From: Maritalea mobilis | GTDB taxonomy: Bacteria; Pseudomonadota; Alphaproteobacteria; Rhizobiales; Devosiaceae | Direction: 5' to 3' | Assembly (NCBI RefSeq): GCF_004363175.1 | Contig: NZ_SNYR01000002.1 | Coordinates: forward strand, 62,001 to 126,000 | DNA: 64,000 nt | Notes under the pieces: model-generated | The model's input: the letters and a program-made list of their open reading frames with translations, nothing else | Told to the model about the DNA's origin: nothing | Database searches by the model: none | Shown here: positions 55,854-64,000 of the stretch, piece after piece | Position numbering within the stretch: the stretch's first letter is position 1 | Layout: every line of letters starts with the position of its first letter | Program-made: the position numbers and the translations under genes

Positions 55854-56026
55854 CCATTTGATCGCAACGACAACGCACATATCGAGATTTAAATTAAACT
55901 TATAGTTGATTTTTTGAGTTTCGACAAAAGCAAAAACTTGCTTACAGTAAGCACCCAACCCACTGAAAATGAATATAATTCCGTACGAACTTGACGCGCA
56001 CCATCCGCAAATTGGTCTCACTCGAC

Positions 56027-56158
56027 CACCAAACTTATCCCCGCCCCTCAAGACCGTGACAAAGTGGAACCTATCTCCTGCCTCAAGCGGATTATTGACG
56101 GATGATCGGGGTATAAGCCGTCAGTTGGCGGCGCGAAGGGAGAGACGGTGGGTTTGCC
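56027..56158 (+). repeat. 132-bp dispersed repeat, copy 1
   Basis: From CACCAAACTT to GGTTTGCC; about 122 of 132 positions equal copy 2 (58380-58511) by hand alignment, with no gaps and in direct orientation. Reading frames across it do not stay open as a conserved protein; substitutions are largely nonsynonymous in the longest frame, so it is treated as noncoding. Confidence 0.8.
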
Positions 56159-56180
56159 ACAGCAAATCAATGGCGATCAG

Positions 56181-56828
56181 CTAGACCGCTTCATGCGCGC
56201 CAAATCGTATGCCCTTAATGCCCGCTTCTTCCGTGGCTTTGTAAAACTCCTCAGAAACCCAAACGGTTGCAAAACTTGCACGTTTGTCGATCCAGACATG
56301 ATAGCCCGCAACTTGATCTAGATTGACCACAAACTCGCCGCCATCATATCGCCATGTACCTGTATTTTCATTGAGCTCCGTCGTCGAATGGGTTTGATCA
56401 ATCCCGTCCACGCGGTTACATGGATTAAACCAAAAAAAATCCGCCGCATGGCTATCATCTTTCTCCCAGATAATCTCTGCAGGTTGAAACTGGTGAACCT
56501 CTGGTTCCAGCTTTTCAATCACATCACGGAGTTTGGGACTCACTAAAAAATGGTCTGCAGTAATTTGCAAATCACCAAGGTCGCGCTTACCGCCTCCCCA
56601 GCGCACACGTTTTGGCAATCCGGACATATCAACGGGGAGACCTTGATATTCAGCAGATTGATGAATGACCATACCGTCATCCAACAGTGCAGCTTTTACA
56701 CCTGGGTCAAAATCTATCCCAATTGGAAACGCGCCTTTAAAGTCGCCGTCCAAAGTCTCGTTAGCAAATCCATAATTCCCTGTGGCTTCGTCGTAGCTTC
56801 TATCGCTGGAAATCGTATACACCGGCAT
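56181..56828 (-). CDS. Imm11/DUF1629-like immunity protein (intact copy)
   Basis: 215 residues, no signal peptide or membrane segment. The pattern resembles the Imm11 (DUF1629) family: KRDLGDLQITADHFLVSPKLRDVIEKLEPEVHQFQPAEIIW, FFWFNPCNRVDGIDQTHST, YHVWIDKRASFATVWVSEEF. GGAGT ribosome binding site before ATG 56828. Immunity proteins of this family protect against nuclease toxins delivered by neighbours; no toxin gene is present, so this would be an orphan. Paralogous to the broken gene at 57513. Family assignment is from motif memory. Confidence 0.6.
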   Translation of the reverse strand: MPVYTISSDRSYDEATGNYGFANETLDGDFKGAFPIGIDFDPGVKAALLDDGMVIHQSAEYQGLPVDMSGLPKRVRWGGGKRDLGDLQITADHFLVSPKLRDVIEKLEPEVHQFQPAEIIWEKDDSHAADFFWFNPCNRVDGIDQTHSTTELNENTGTWRYDGGEFVVNLDQVAGYHVWIDKRASFATVWVSEEFYKATEEAGIKGIRFGAHEAV

Positions 56829-56892
56829 TTTTTTACTCCTCAGCCAAGGGATTATGACCTAATACCTCAATGGCCATTTTTAAAATTTTGAA

Positions 56893-56986
56893 CTAATCAG
56901 TTTCATCGAAGGTATTAAAGCCCATACCTGTAACACCTTCTGCAAGAAGGGCATTATGCATTTGATTGCTCATCAATATGCCGATC
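56893..56986 (-). pseudogene. 3' remnant of a third immunity-gene copy
   Basis: On the minus strand this encodes ILMSNQMHNALLAEGVTGMG and FNTFDETD-stop, matching the last ~30 codons of the 57513 gene. Over 56913-56985 and 57533-57605 the two DNA sequences agree at 72 of 73 positions. Upstream, homology stops abruptly, so only the gene end survives. Confidence 0.8.
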
Positions 56987-57082
56987 GGCCTCAGACAATT
57001 ACTTCAAATTCCGAAACCGATAGCTTGCGAGCGATATCAAGCTCATTATTCGAAGTTAAATCAACCAAGTGAGAAATATCGC

Positions 57083-57456
57083 TCATCGGACCGCTTCACC
57101 GGAATCGGCAAAAAGATGCTCTACAAGAGAAAAATCAACATAAAAAATCATCGGAACACCAGATATCCTTCCATGATATTCCTGATAAGCGATAATTAAT
57201 TTTCTTATTATTTCTTTGTATCTCAATTCGACACATTCTTTGTTTGAACTAATTCTATGTATTAAATAAGTGCATTTATATACGTCAGACTTCTCCTTTG
57301 TTTTCCTTTCACAGTTTCCAGGTAAATATTATGTTCACCGTTAACAATATTAAACATGCTCAATTGCTCATTGGGTCTATTAGAAACGAGCTCAACATAA
57401 ATACCGGTATCAGTATCAATGGTTTTGTTATTATCTCGATCATTAATTATTGGCAT
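57083..57456 (-). pseudogene. possible small gene broken by a frameshift
   Basis: ATG 57456, with AGGTGA upstream, opens 64 codons (MPIINDRDNNKTIDTDTGIY... ending at 57262). In the next frame back, the reading continues about 60 codons past the region of AAAGGAAAACAAAGG (KEKSDVYKCTYLIHRISSN, KECVELRYKEIIRKLIIAYQ, ending FADSGEAVR) to a TGA at 57083-57085 that overlaps an ATG of a 31-codon frame. One frame change in the A-rich run would restore a ~124-residue protein. No family recognised; could be real as two small frames instead. Confidence 0.4.
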
Positions 57457-57512
57457 TACGTCACCTAATATATAAAACATACAACAGGACAGCCGACATA
57501 AGTGCGGGTCAT

Positions 57513-58124
57513 TTAACCAGTCTCTTCAAACTTATTAAAGCCCATACCTGTAACACCTTCTGCAAGAAGGGCATCATGCATTTGATTGCTCATCAATATG
57601 CCGATAATGCCGACCATAAACCTATCAATCCAGATATGGTGCCCATTGATTTGGCTCCGATTGAAGACAAATTGACCGTCGTTTTCAAAATCTCTACCTG
57701 GATGCCAAAGTTTTCCCCGACGCTTTTTGGTCGTTCTCTCTTCGTCGACCGTGTCCAAGCGATTACAGGGGAAAAACCAATATCGCTGGCCCGCCGAGCT
57801 GCCATCAGACCAAAACAGCTCAACCGGAAAGAACTGGTGCGTATCCGGCTCAAGCTCATCAACAACATCCTTAAATTTCTCGTCAACGAGATAGGCACCT
57901 GCGATATTCACATCTGTTAAGTCACGCTTGGGACCGCCAAATTCCACTTTGGTGGGGAGGTGCGTCGGATCAATTGGGCGACCTGCATAGTGATCAAACC
58001 GCTCTAGTCTTTTTCAATCATCCTGTGTTGCGTCAAGAAGATAAACCCTGTTCAAGTCGCCATCCAATCTTTCCGTTTCGTAGCTATACAATTCCTGATC
58101 GTCATGAAACATGCGATAAACCAT
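57513..58124 (-). pseudogene. Imm11/DUF1629-like immunity gene with an in-frame stop
   Basis: Full-length homologue of the 56181 gene. ATG 58124 (GGGGGAAG upstream) reads MVYRMFHDDQELYSYETERLDGDLNRVY, then after codon 36 hits TGA (58014-58016), and continues in the same frame: KRLERFDHYAGRPIDPTHLPTKVEFGGPKRDLTDV, LEPDTHQFFPVELFW, WFFPCNRLDTVDEE, GHHIWIDRF, to a normal stop. The only defect seen is this nonsense codon; a GTG restart at 57947 would make a truncated protein. Confidence 0.75.
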
Positions 58125-58379
58125 GATCCGCTTCCCCCAAATAGCGACATTTACGTCTCCCACTGACTGCAAACAATTTCCAGTAAAATGAAATCTTGCC
58201 TTACCCAGCTTTCAGACGTGAATATTTAGTTTAAAATCAACTTAAAGTAGAAAACTCTAAATATTACTCAGAATTTATTCAGCACAAATATCATGATATT
58301 CTACTGCTAAACCATTAAGAATTAAATCCTATTTCAATCTAAAACTATTTGATGACAACAGAAGCTTAGTAACGTCAAT

Positions 58380-58511
58380 CACCAAACTTTTCCCCGCCCC
58401 TCAAGACCGTGATAAAGTGGAATCCATCTCCTGCCCCAAGCGGATTATTGACGGATGATCGGGGTATAAGTTGCCAGTTGGCGGCATGAAGGGAGAGACG
58501 GTGGGTTTGCC
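58380..58511 (+). repeat. 132-bp dispersed repeat, copy 2
   Basis: Direct copy of 56027-56158, 2.35 kb away. The two copies enclose the intact immunity gene and all its remnants. Confidence 0.8.
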
Positions 58512-58761
58512 GGACGCGGTGGCCGCGCTGCTATGTTGGTTTTGCCCGACACCGAGGGCGTTCCCTTCATGTAAGGGTTGGGGATATTGGGTCAGCACCC
58601 CAAACCAGCTTGGCTGAGCGAAAAATGCCGTTGGCGCGAGATGGGAATAAGCTCATTTTCTAGCGCAACATAGCGAGTTTTGCACCATCTCGTGCCCCGC
58701 AAATTTCCCCTGAATGCGCTGCATGTCGGGTGCTTTGGTGTGGCTGGTTTTAGTGCGTTGG

Positions 58762-58780
58762 TCCCGGATCAAGTCCGGGA
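58762..58780. repeat. REP-like palindrome, TCAAG core
   Basis: TCCCGGA-TCAAG-TCCGGGA, 7-base perfect arms; flanking GGTCC and CGGCC extend the match with the inverse copy at 58911. Confidence 0.75.
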
Positions 58781-58910
58781 CGGCCCAGGAGGGGGGCGAC
58801 ATGGCATGCACAAGAACCGCACAAGCTGGGGCGCCAGCCTAAAACCCTCAATAGCTGCCAAAGGGGCTAGATCACCATGGAGAGGAAACATCCACCACAC
58901 AACATGGCCG

Positions 58911-58929
58911 TCCCGGACTTGATCCGGGA
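58911..58929. repeat. REP-like palindrome, CTTGA core
   Basis: TCCCGGA-CTTGA-TCCGGGA. The segment 58905-58932 is the exact reverse complement of 58759-58782 and neighbours, so the two form a long inverted repeat around a ~130-base centre. Confidence 0.75.
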
Positions 58930-58955
58930 CCAATCCGAACCACGCCGCAGCCAAC

Positions 58956-59372
58956 CTATTTCGCCCTATCCCCAGAGCCAAAAGCATGAGGATGCTGCTT
59001 GCCATTGTCGCCAATTTCATCCCATGCCGCGCGGGAGTGGGTGAAAATATGGTGGGCGACACGCAGATTTTCACCGCCTTCGGTGATCAGGCCAACAGGC
59101 ACATAGAGTTTTGTGTCATCGTTCCGGCCAGGCAAAGTGGAGCCGCAGATTTGGCAGAACCAGCCTTCCCAATCTGCATCCGGCTTTTTCCAATATTGGA
59201 TATGCTCCTGCCCGCGCAGCCAGGTGAAGTCCTCATTCATGGCGAGCACCAGCGCCATGCCATTATTGCCGGTTGCCTTCCGGCAAATGGAACAATGGCA
59301 AATTATAACATCTTGAATGGGCTTATGAATTTCAAACGCCACCGCGCCGCAATTGCATTCACCTTTGGCCAT
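58956..59372 (-). CDS. GFA family (glutathione-dependent formaldehyde-activating-like) protein
   Basis: 138 residues from ATG 59372 (MAKGECNCGAV). Zinc-binding cysteines in CNCGA, VIICHCSICRKATG and FCQICGSTLPG match the GFA/CENP-V fold. Genuine formaldehyde activation is shown only for one family member; no S-hydroxymethylglutathione gene is nearby, so the role is open. An ATG seven codons upstream is less well supported. Confidence 0.88.
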   Translation of the reverse strand: MAKGECNCGAVAFEIHKPIQDVIICHCSICRKATGNNGMALVLAMNEDFTWLRGQEHIQYWKKPDADWEGWFCQICGSTLPGRNDDTKLYVPVGLITEGGENLRVAHHIFTHSRAAWDEIGDNGKQHPHAFGSGDRAK

Positions 59373-59527
59373 AAATCTCTCCCCAAGTTTCATTCACTAT
59401 AAGGCGCTCCAGATGATTATCAACGGGATTAGCCAGATGCTTGATACGAAAAATAATTCATCCGGGGTGACAGCTACTTGTAAGCCAGCTACACTGGTTG
59501 GACCACTGAGTCAAAAAGCAAAATCCA

Positions 59528-60913
59528 ATGAATGATCGCATCACGCCACTAATTTTGGCGGTGGCGCTGTTTATGGAGTTGATGGATGCCACCGTCATCG
59601 CCACAGCCCTGCCCGCCATTGCCGCCGATATTGGCACCGACCCCATTTCGCTAAAGCTCGCCTTGGCCTCCTATTTGGTGGCGCTGGCCATCTTTATCCC
59701 CATCAGCGGTTGGATGGCCGATCGGTATGGTGCGCGAAATGTGTTTCGCGGGGCCATTGTGGTGTTTATGCTCGGCTCGCTGGCGTGCGCCTTTGCAGAC
59801 TCTTTGTTCTCCTTCGTCGCGGCGCGCTTTCTTCAAGGGGTTGGCGGATCGATGATGACACCGCTGTCGCGGCTTATCCTTATCCGCAACACCCCGAAAA
59901 AGGATTTGGTGAATGCTTGGGCTTGGCTCACCCTGCCAGCGCTGTTTGGCCCCTTGGCTGGCCCACCGATTGGCGGCTTTCTCACCACTTATTTCTCGTG
60001 GCATTGGATTTTCTATATCAATATCCCCATCGGGTTAATTGGCATTGTGCTGGCCACCAAATTCCTGCCGGGCACAGGCTATCGCGAGAAGCGGAAGTTG
60101 GACTTTATCGGCTTCGTGCTCACCGGCACGGCCTTCTCCGGCATTATTTTCGGTCTATCCGTGATCTCCATGCCCGCCTTGCCGCCGATGTTTGGCGCCA
60201 GCGTGGCCGCGCTCGGCTTTGGCTCGGGCCTGCTTTACATCTTCCATGCGCGGCGCGTGGCGAGCCCGGTGCTTGATCTCAAAGTGTTTGACGAGCCGAT
60301 CTATCGCACCTCGATCATTGCGGGATTCATCTATCGGATTGCCGGGGGTGCTTTCCCCTTCCTGTTCCCGCTTATGTTGCAAATCGGGTTTGGCTATAGC
60401 CCATTTGAAAGCGGCATGATTTCCTTCATTGGTGCAGGCGGTGCCATTTTGATGAAGTTCTGCCTCAAGCCTGCCCTGCAAGTGTTTGGTTTTAGAATCT
60501 TATTGATCGTTGGCGTCATCATGTCATCGCTTTTGGCGCTCACCCATGGCTTCTTCACGGCGCAAACACCGATCTGGGTCATGATGTCCATTTTGCTGTT
60601 TATGGGCTTCTTCCGCTCCATGTATTACACCTCTTTGAACACCCTCACCTTCGCCGAAACGCCAGAGCATCAATCTGGCTCGGCGACCGTCATCAGTTCA
60701 GTGAGCATTCAGTTGGCCTTCGCGCTTGGCGTGGCGTTTGCCGCGTTGATGCTGGATGTGTTCGCGCTGATCAATGGCACTGAGGTTGGCGTGAAAGAGA
60801 TGCAGCTTTCGTTCTTCATTCTTGCTGGCGTTACTGCTTTGGCCATGCTGCCCATCTTGGGGCTGTCCAAGCAAGTGGGCGATGATGTTGCGGGGCACAA
60901 GGCAAAGGCATAA
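59528..60913 (+). CDS. MFS transporter, DHA2 (EmrB/QacA) type
   Basis: 461 residues, about 14 membrane segments. N-terminal MELMDATVIATALPAIAADIG and the cytoplasmic GWMADRYGARNVFRGAI loop are characteristic of DHA2 drug-proton antiporters, as is RLILIRNTPKKDLVNAWAW...GPLAGPPIGGFLTTYFSWHWIFYIN with motif C. Substrate unknown; no adjacent HlyD-type partner or TetR gene. Confidence 0.9.
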   Translation: MNDRITPLILAVALFMELMDATVIATALPAIAADIGTDPISLKLALASYLVALAIFIPISGWMADRYGARNVFRGAIVVFMLGSLACAFADSLFSFVAARFLQGVGGSMMTPLSRLILIRNTPKKDLVNAWAWLTLPALFGPLAGPPIGGFLTTYFSWHWIFYINIPIGLIGIVLATKFLPGTGYREKRKLDFIGFVLTGTAFSGIIFGLSVISMPALPPMFGASVAALGFGSGLLYIFHARRVASPVLDLKVFDEPIYRTSIIAGFIYRIAGGAFPFLFPLMLQIGFGYSPFESGMISFIGAGGAILMKFCLKPALQVFGFRILLIVGVIMSSLLALTHGFFTAQTPIWVMMSILLFMGFFRSMYYTSLNTLTFAETPEHQSGSATVISSVSIQLAFALGVAFAALMLDVFALINGTEVGVKEMQLSFFILAGVTALAMLPILGLSKQVGDDVAGHKAKA

Positions 60914-60987
60914 TTTAGCGCCACTGGCGCTGATTTTGCCGCAATCTTGTGTTGCTTAAGGGCGTAACCTTTATTGAGGAGAGATCG

Positions 60988-61371
60988 ATGTCGGTCATCA
61001 ATTTCGCGATGTTTGCGGCTCTAATAGCAGCTTTTCCACCCAGCAACAATTGCACTGTTGAGGGTGAAGTCTTCTATGTGCAACGCATTGCCCTGCCGGA
61101 AAATGCAGTGATCAGCGTACGTTTAGAAGAGCAAGGCATCGCTGACAAAGCAGCGGAAATTTTTGCTGAAACAGAGTTTGGCAGCGCGGGAAAGCAAGTG
61201 CCGTTCCCCTTCAAACTAGAAGCTGATTGCGCTGTGTTGAAGGGTGCTGTCACGCCCGGCTTCACCGTTCGCATTATGGTGGGTGATAAACTGCGCTTTA
61301 TCAACACGGTCTCGCATCCTTACGACGAAACGCAAGATGTGCAGCGGATCCAAGTTGATCCTGTTGGCTAG
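60988..61371 (+). CDS. YbaY/YscW-like domain protein
   Basis: 127 residues. The family core is visible: [75 protein letters not shown]. The first ~20 residues ([22 protein letters not shown]) are hydrophobic, but the cysteine lacks a clear lipobox, so secretion or lipid attachment is uncertain. GGAGAG precedes ATG 60988. Convergent with rlmE; the stop codons overlap by 4 bases. Confidence 0.75.
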   Translation: MSVINFAMFAALIAAFPPSNNCTVEGEVFYVQRIALPENAVISVRLEEQGIADKAAEIFAETEFGSAGKQVPFPFKLEADCAVLKGAVTPGFTVRIMVGDKLRFINTVSHPYDETQDVQRIQVDPVG

Positions 61372-62126
61372 CCTTTAAAGCCCTTGGCGATAAGGTAGCT
61401 TTCAGACGAATCCTTGCGCGATGCTGCAGGCTTGGCGTGGAACGTTGATTTAAAGTGGCGTTTCAGATGTGCCAGCAACTCGTTCTCGGTGCCGCCTTGG
61501 AACACTTTGGCGACAAATGCGCCATCCGGCTTCAAAATCTGGATGGCGAAATCGGCCGCCAGCTCCACCAGCGCCATGATGCGCAAATGGTCGGTCGCCT
61601 TATGGCCCGTGGTTGGCGCCGCCATATCTGACATGACAAGGTCAACCTTGTGGCCGCCCAATGCATCGATCAGCATATCTGGCGCGTCATCATCGTTGAA
61701 ATCCTTTTGCAGGAAAATCACGCCGGGCATGGCTTCCATCTCGAGATAGTCAATGCCCACAACTTTGGGATCGTCGGCGTCAGCGCCCATAATTTCAGTG
61801 GCCACTTCGCACCAGCCGCCGGGTGCGCAACCAAGGTCAACCACCCGCATGCCGGGGCGCAGCAGATTGTGCTTTTCATTCAGCTCAATCAGCTTATAGG
61901 CTGCACGGGAACGGCGCCCCTCTTTCTGGGCGCGTTGCACATAGGGATCATTCAGCTGGCGCTGCAGCCAAAGGGTCGACGAGATTTTGCGGCCCTTCGC
62001 CGTCTTCACTCGCGTTTTCAAGTTGCGGTCAGACGCTTTTGATTTGGCTTTGCCCGCTGCCTTCGCAATGGATTTACCACGGGCTTTTTTGCCCCCACCA
62101 CCGGGTTTATTTGGCTTTTTACTCAT
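61368..62126 (-). CDS. rlmE: 23S rRNA (uridine(2552)-2'-O)-methyltransferase
   Basis: FtsJ-type enzyme, 252 residues. After a long basic N-terminal extension (about 45 residues rich in Lys, Gly, Ala) come [39 protein letters not shown] (SAM site), the catalytic [21 protein letters not shown] and FVAKVFQGG. Methylates the ribose of U2552 in the peptidyl-transferase A loop. The ATG overlaps the stop of ppx/gppA as ATGA; this pairing is typical of rhizobia. Confidence 0.94.
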   Translation of the reverse strand: MSKKPNKPGGGGKKARGKSIAKAAGKAKSKASDRNLKTRVKTAKGRKISSTLWLQRQLNDPYVQRAQKEGRRSRAAYKLIELNEKHNLLRPGMRVVDLGCAPGGWCEVATEIMGADADDPKVVGIDYLEMEAMPGVIFLQKDFNDDDAPDMLIDALGGHKVDLVMSDMAAPTTGHKATDHLRIMALVELAADFAIQILKPDGAFVAKVFQGGTENELLAHLKRHFKSTFHAKPAASRKDSSESYLIAKGFKG

Positions 62127-63376
62127 GATGATTTCGCCCCTTTTTCCCGCTTTTTATAAGGCTTTTTGCCAAACTGCGCCCCATGCCCCTTCCCCGGTCG
62201 TTTGGACCAGACGCGGTCTTCGGACATTAGGGAGATCAAGATGCCTTCGCGCAAGCCACGGTCGGCCACGCGAATTCGGTCGCATGGCCATTCGCGGCGA
62301 ATGGCTTCGAAAATGGCGCAGCCGGGGATGACGAGATCGGCACGCTCGCGGCCGATGCAGGCGTTGGCGACACGGCGGTCATAATTCATGTTCAACAGCA
62401 CACGCATGGTGTCGATCACATGTTGCTCGCCCATCCAAAGCCCATCGACTTTCGAGCGGTCATATCGCTCTAGACCCAAATGAAGGCCAGCTAGCGTGGT
62501 GACGGTACCCGATGTCCCCACCAGATGCATCTTGCTTTCGGTGATCGCCCGCTTCAGTTTCTCGCGGCCCTTAAAGCGCTTCAGATGGGTTTGCACATAG
62601 GCAATCATTTCTTCAAAGCTTTCGGGGGTAACATTGACGCCATCAAACTTTTCGGCAATCGACACCACACCGACAGGCAGTGACTGCCACGAACGGATTG
62701 ACGCGGCCATTTTGCCGCGTGCTTTGGGACGGCCACCGCGGAAATCGAGCCATGCCAATTCCGATGAGCCGCCGCCAATATCGAAAATAACCGCGCCGCT
62801 GACGCCCGGTTCCACCAAATCGGCACAGCCAGTTACGGCCAGTTGCGCTTCGGTTTTCCGGTCAACAACTTCCAACTCGATTCCCGTTTCCGTGCGAATG
62901 CGAGATAAAAATGCTTCGGCATTGCTGGCTGAGCGGCACGCTTCAGTGGCAATCAGCCGCAACTTTGCGATTTTATGGTTACCTATTTTGGATTGGCACT
63001 GTTTCAACGCATCAATCGTGCGATCCATCGCCGCGGGGGAAAGCGCACCGGTGGTGGACAAACCTTCGCCTAAGCGCACAATTTTTGAGAAGCCATCAAC
63101 GACCTTAAACCCGCTGTCAGTGGGCCTTGCCAGCAATAATCGGCAATTGTTTGTGCCAAGGTCCAACGCCCCGTAAATGTTGGGGCGAGCATGGCTGCGG
63201 GCACTTGTGTGGCGTTGGCCATTTCGTTTATGGGTCCGCGATTGGCCAGGAGATCGCCCATGGCCACCTCTGGCGCCTTGGTCCTTTGGACCAGTTGCCA
63301 AATGCCCCTCACCTGTGCCCTTTATAGGGGGCTGCGCTGGGCGTTTCTGGTTTGCGGACCGAATCTTATCGGTCAC
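62123..63376 (-). CDS. Ppx/GppA family phosphatase
   Basis: 417 residues beginning with GTG 63376 (GGAG eight bases upstream). A basic, low-complexity N terminus (~65 residues) precedes the actin-like ASKHA core: [57 protein letters not shown]. Hydrolyses polyphosphate and/or pppGpp; the two cannot be told apart here. Confidence 0.9.
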   Translation of the reverse strand: MTDKIRSANQKRPAQPPIKGTGEGHLATGPKDQGARGGHGRSPGQSRTHKRNGQRHTSARSHARPNIYGALDLGTNNCRLLLARPTDSGFKVVDGFSKIVRLGEGLSTTGALSPAAMDRTIDALKQCQSKIGNHKIAKLRLIATEACRSASNAEAFLSRIRTETGIELEVVDRKTEAQLAVTGCADLVEPGVSGAVIFDIGGGSSELAWLDFRGGRPKARGKMAASIRSWQSLPVGVVSIAEKFDGVNVTPESFEEMIAYVQTHLKRFKGREKLKRAITESKMHLVGTSGTVTTLAGLHLGLERYDRSKVDGLWMGEQHVIDTMRVLLNMNYDRRVANACIGRERADLVIPGCAIFEAIRREWPCDRIRVADRGLREGILISLMSEDRVWSKRPGKGHGAQFGKKPYKKREKGAKSS

Positions 63377-63607
63377 TCTAATTGCTCCATCCAGTCCGGG
63401 TCGCTACGCTGTTGCGGCGCCCCAATGACGATGTGTTACATGTTGAAATTAAACCTAGAGCAAAGGGCCGAAATGCGCAATGGTGAAAGATAATCGGAAT
63501 TTGGGAAAAAACTTAACTATTTGAAGAAGAATATATTCTAAATTCTTGATATAAGAATAATTCATTGCATGGCGTCTAGCATCGTCCAATTGTGTGTTGG
63601 TGATCAT
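63377..63607. other. intergenic stretch upstream of the last gene
   Basis: 231 bases; holds the ppx/gppA promoter region and an AT-rich part around 63515-63570 that is the likely promoter of the 63608 gene. No other feature seen. Confidence 0.4.
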
Positions 63608-64000
63608 ATGTTTAAAAGACTATTAGAAACAATTCAGTCCGAAAAAAATCTCTCTGTAACCATCCGGGCGCAACTGGTAGATGGGTTATTCCATCCATTT
63701 GCTTCGCTCATCTCTGGTGCAGTTGCAGGTTTGTTTATCGCGGCTGTTTTATCTTTCGCAGCCGATGATCATTTGGTGCAAAATTTAGCCTATGCAGTGG
63801 TGCTTATTGCTGCATGTCGCATTGTGTTGGGCATTTACTATTTGCGCTCTGGCCAGCCTGTAAACGCCCAAAATGTGAATGAGTGGGAATGGGCCTATGC
63901 CATTGGCGGCACGGCCTTTTCACTTTGCTTGGGCATGGTTACGTTCTTCGCCGTTTTGCGCATCGACAATGGCGCCATTCATTTGATGCTCACCACCACA
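63608..64000 (+). CDS. integral membrane protein, 3' end outside window
   Basis: ATG 63608 opens 131 codons to the end of the window: MFKRLLETIQSEKNLSVTIR then membrane segments PFASLISGAVAGLFIAAVLSF, LAYAVVLIAACRIVLGIYYL and AYAIGGTAFSLCLGMVTFFAVL. The basic cytoplasmic start and four-to-six-span beginning are common in membrane-anchored GGDEF/EAL signalling proteins, but no signalling domain is within view, so the type is not assigned. Confidence 0.6.
   Translation, partial: MFKRLLETIQSEKNLSVTIRAQLVDGLFHPFASLISGAVAGLFIAAVLSFAADDHLVQNLAYAVVLIAACRIVLGIYYLRSGQPVNAQNVNEWEWAYAIGGTAFSLCLGMVTFFAVLRIDNGAIHLMLTTT

Larger units (their letters stand above)
55590..56180. other. 591-base noncoding stretch with REP-like elements and a 132-bp repeat
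   Basis: Between the beta-barrel gene and the first immunity gene. It holds two palindromic REP-like units in opposite orientation (55715-55737 and 55831-55853) and copy 1 of a 132-bp dispersed repeat (56027-56158). No coding sequence supported. Confidence 0.7.
56829..57512. other. 684-base AT-rich stretch with gene remnants
   Basis: Contains the third immunity-copy remnant (56893-56986), a 31-codon reading frame at 56991-57086 on the minus strand, and a frameshifted small gene (57083-57456). Base composition is visibly lower in GC than the flanking chromosome, a sign of transfer. Confidence 0.6.
58125..58955. other. 831-base noncoding stretch with AT-rich segment, repeat copy 2 and REP-like pair
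   Basis: 58200-58370 is AT-rich and includes TTAA-AATCAAC-TTAA (58231-58245), a CtrA-like pattern that may be chance. Then the 132-bp repeat copy 2 (58380-58511) and two REP-like units (58762-58780 and 58911-58929). No coding sequence supported. Confidence 0.65.

Noticed and set aside
58231-58245. TTAA-N7-TTAA, a CtrA-like pattern upstream of the broken immunity gene
   Set aside because: Lies in strongly AT-rich DNA where the pattern is likely by chance, and lacks the extended TTAAC form.
58401-58598. 65-codon minus-strand frame across repeat copy 2
   Set aside because: The same frame in copy 1 has mostly nonsynonymous changes and different ends, so no sign of protein conservation.
59710-60276. 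188-codon open frame inside the MFS gene
   Set aside because: Out-of-frame with the clear transporter; no family pattern.

Overview
The window looks like core chromosome of an alphaproteobacterium, most likely order Hyphomicrobiales (Rhizobiales). The evidence is gene order: lptF-lptG-lptD-surA-pdxA-rsmA; gmk-yicC-mltG-fabF-acpP-fabG-fabD; and rpsF-rpsR-rplI-dnaB-alr-radA-cvpA-purF-SDR are layouts typical of that group. A Devosia/Maritalea-like genus would fit, but that is inference from gene order and moderate GC only. I saw no tRNA, rRNA, CRISPR array, integrase or intact insertion sequence.

Layout. 1-10.3 kb: end of an alpha/beta hydrolase, holC and pepA on the minus strand, then the outer-membrane assembly run lptF-lptG-lptD-surA (ATGA overlaps between the lpt genes), pdxA and rsmA. 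10.5-17.4 kb, minus strand: gmk, yicC, mltG, then fatty-acid synthesis genes fabF, acpP, fabG, fabD and a GNAT gene. 17.4-26.5 kb, plus strand: ribosomal/replication run with a candidate autoregulatory leader before rpsF, then alr, radA, cvpA, purF, an SDR gene and an unlisted 53-codon membrane-protein gene coupled to it. 26.5-32.9 kb: ComB-like phosphatase, two divergent LysE-type exporters sharing an inverted repeat, a leucine-rich-repeat protein, der, a TPR membrane protein and a DksA-type zinc finger protein.

32.9-43.4 kb is accessory: a frameshifted PEP-mutase/isocitrate-lyase-like gene, redox and stress genes, three regulators (TetR, MocR-type, LysR) each with recognisable operator-like sequence, and a two-gene cassette (TylF-like methyltransferase plus phytanoyl-CoA-dioxygenase-like enzyme) lying between two nearly identical terminator hairpins. 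43.5-54.8 kb: guaA, an XRE-GNAT-YdcZ operon, a DEAD-box helicase followed by the remnant of a second helicase tail, a tandem HD-GYP protein, an rRNA m5C methyltransferase, a MAPEG protein and guaB.

55.0-59 kb is the most unusual part. After an outer-membrane beta-barrel gene with a CtrA-type site comes a small island of Imm11/DUF1629-like immunity genes: one intact, one with an in-frame stop, one reduced to its last ~30 codons, plus a frameshifted small gene. No toxin gene is present. The island lies between two direct copies of a 132-bp repeat and, outside those, two inverted pairs of REP-like palindromes with a shared TCAAG core. 59-64 kb returns to ordinary genes: GFA family, MFS exporter, YbaY-like protein, rlmE, ppx/gppA and the start of an integral membrane protein cut by the window end.
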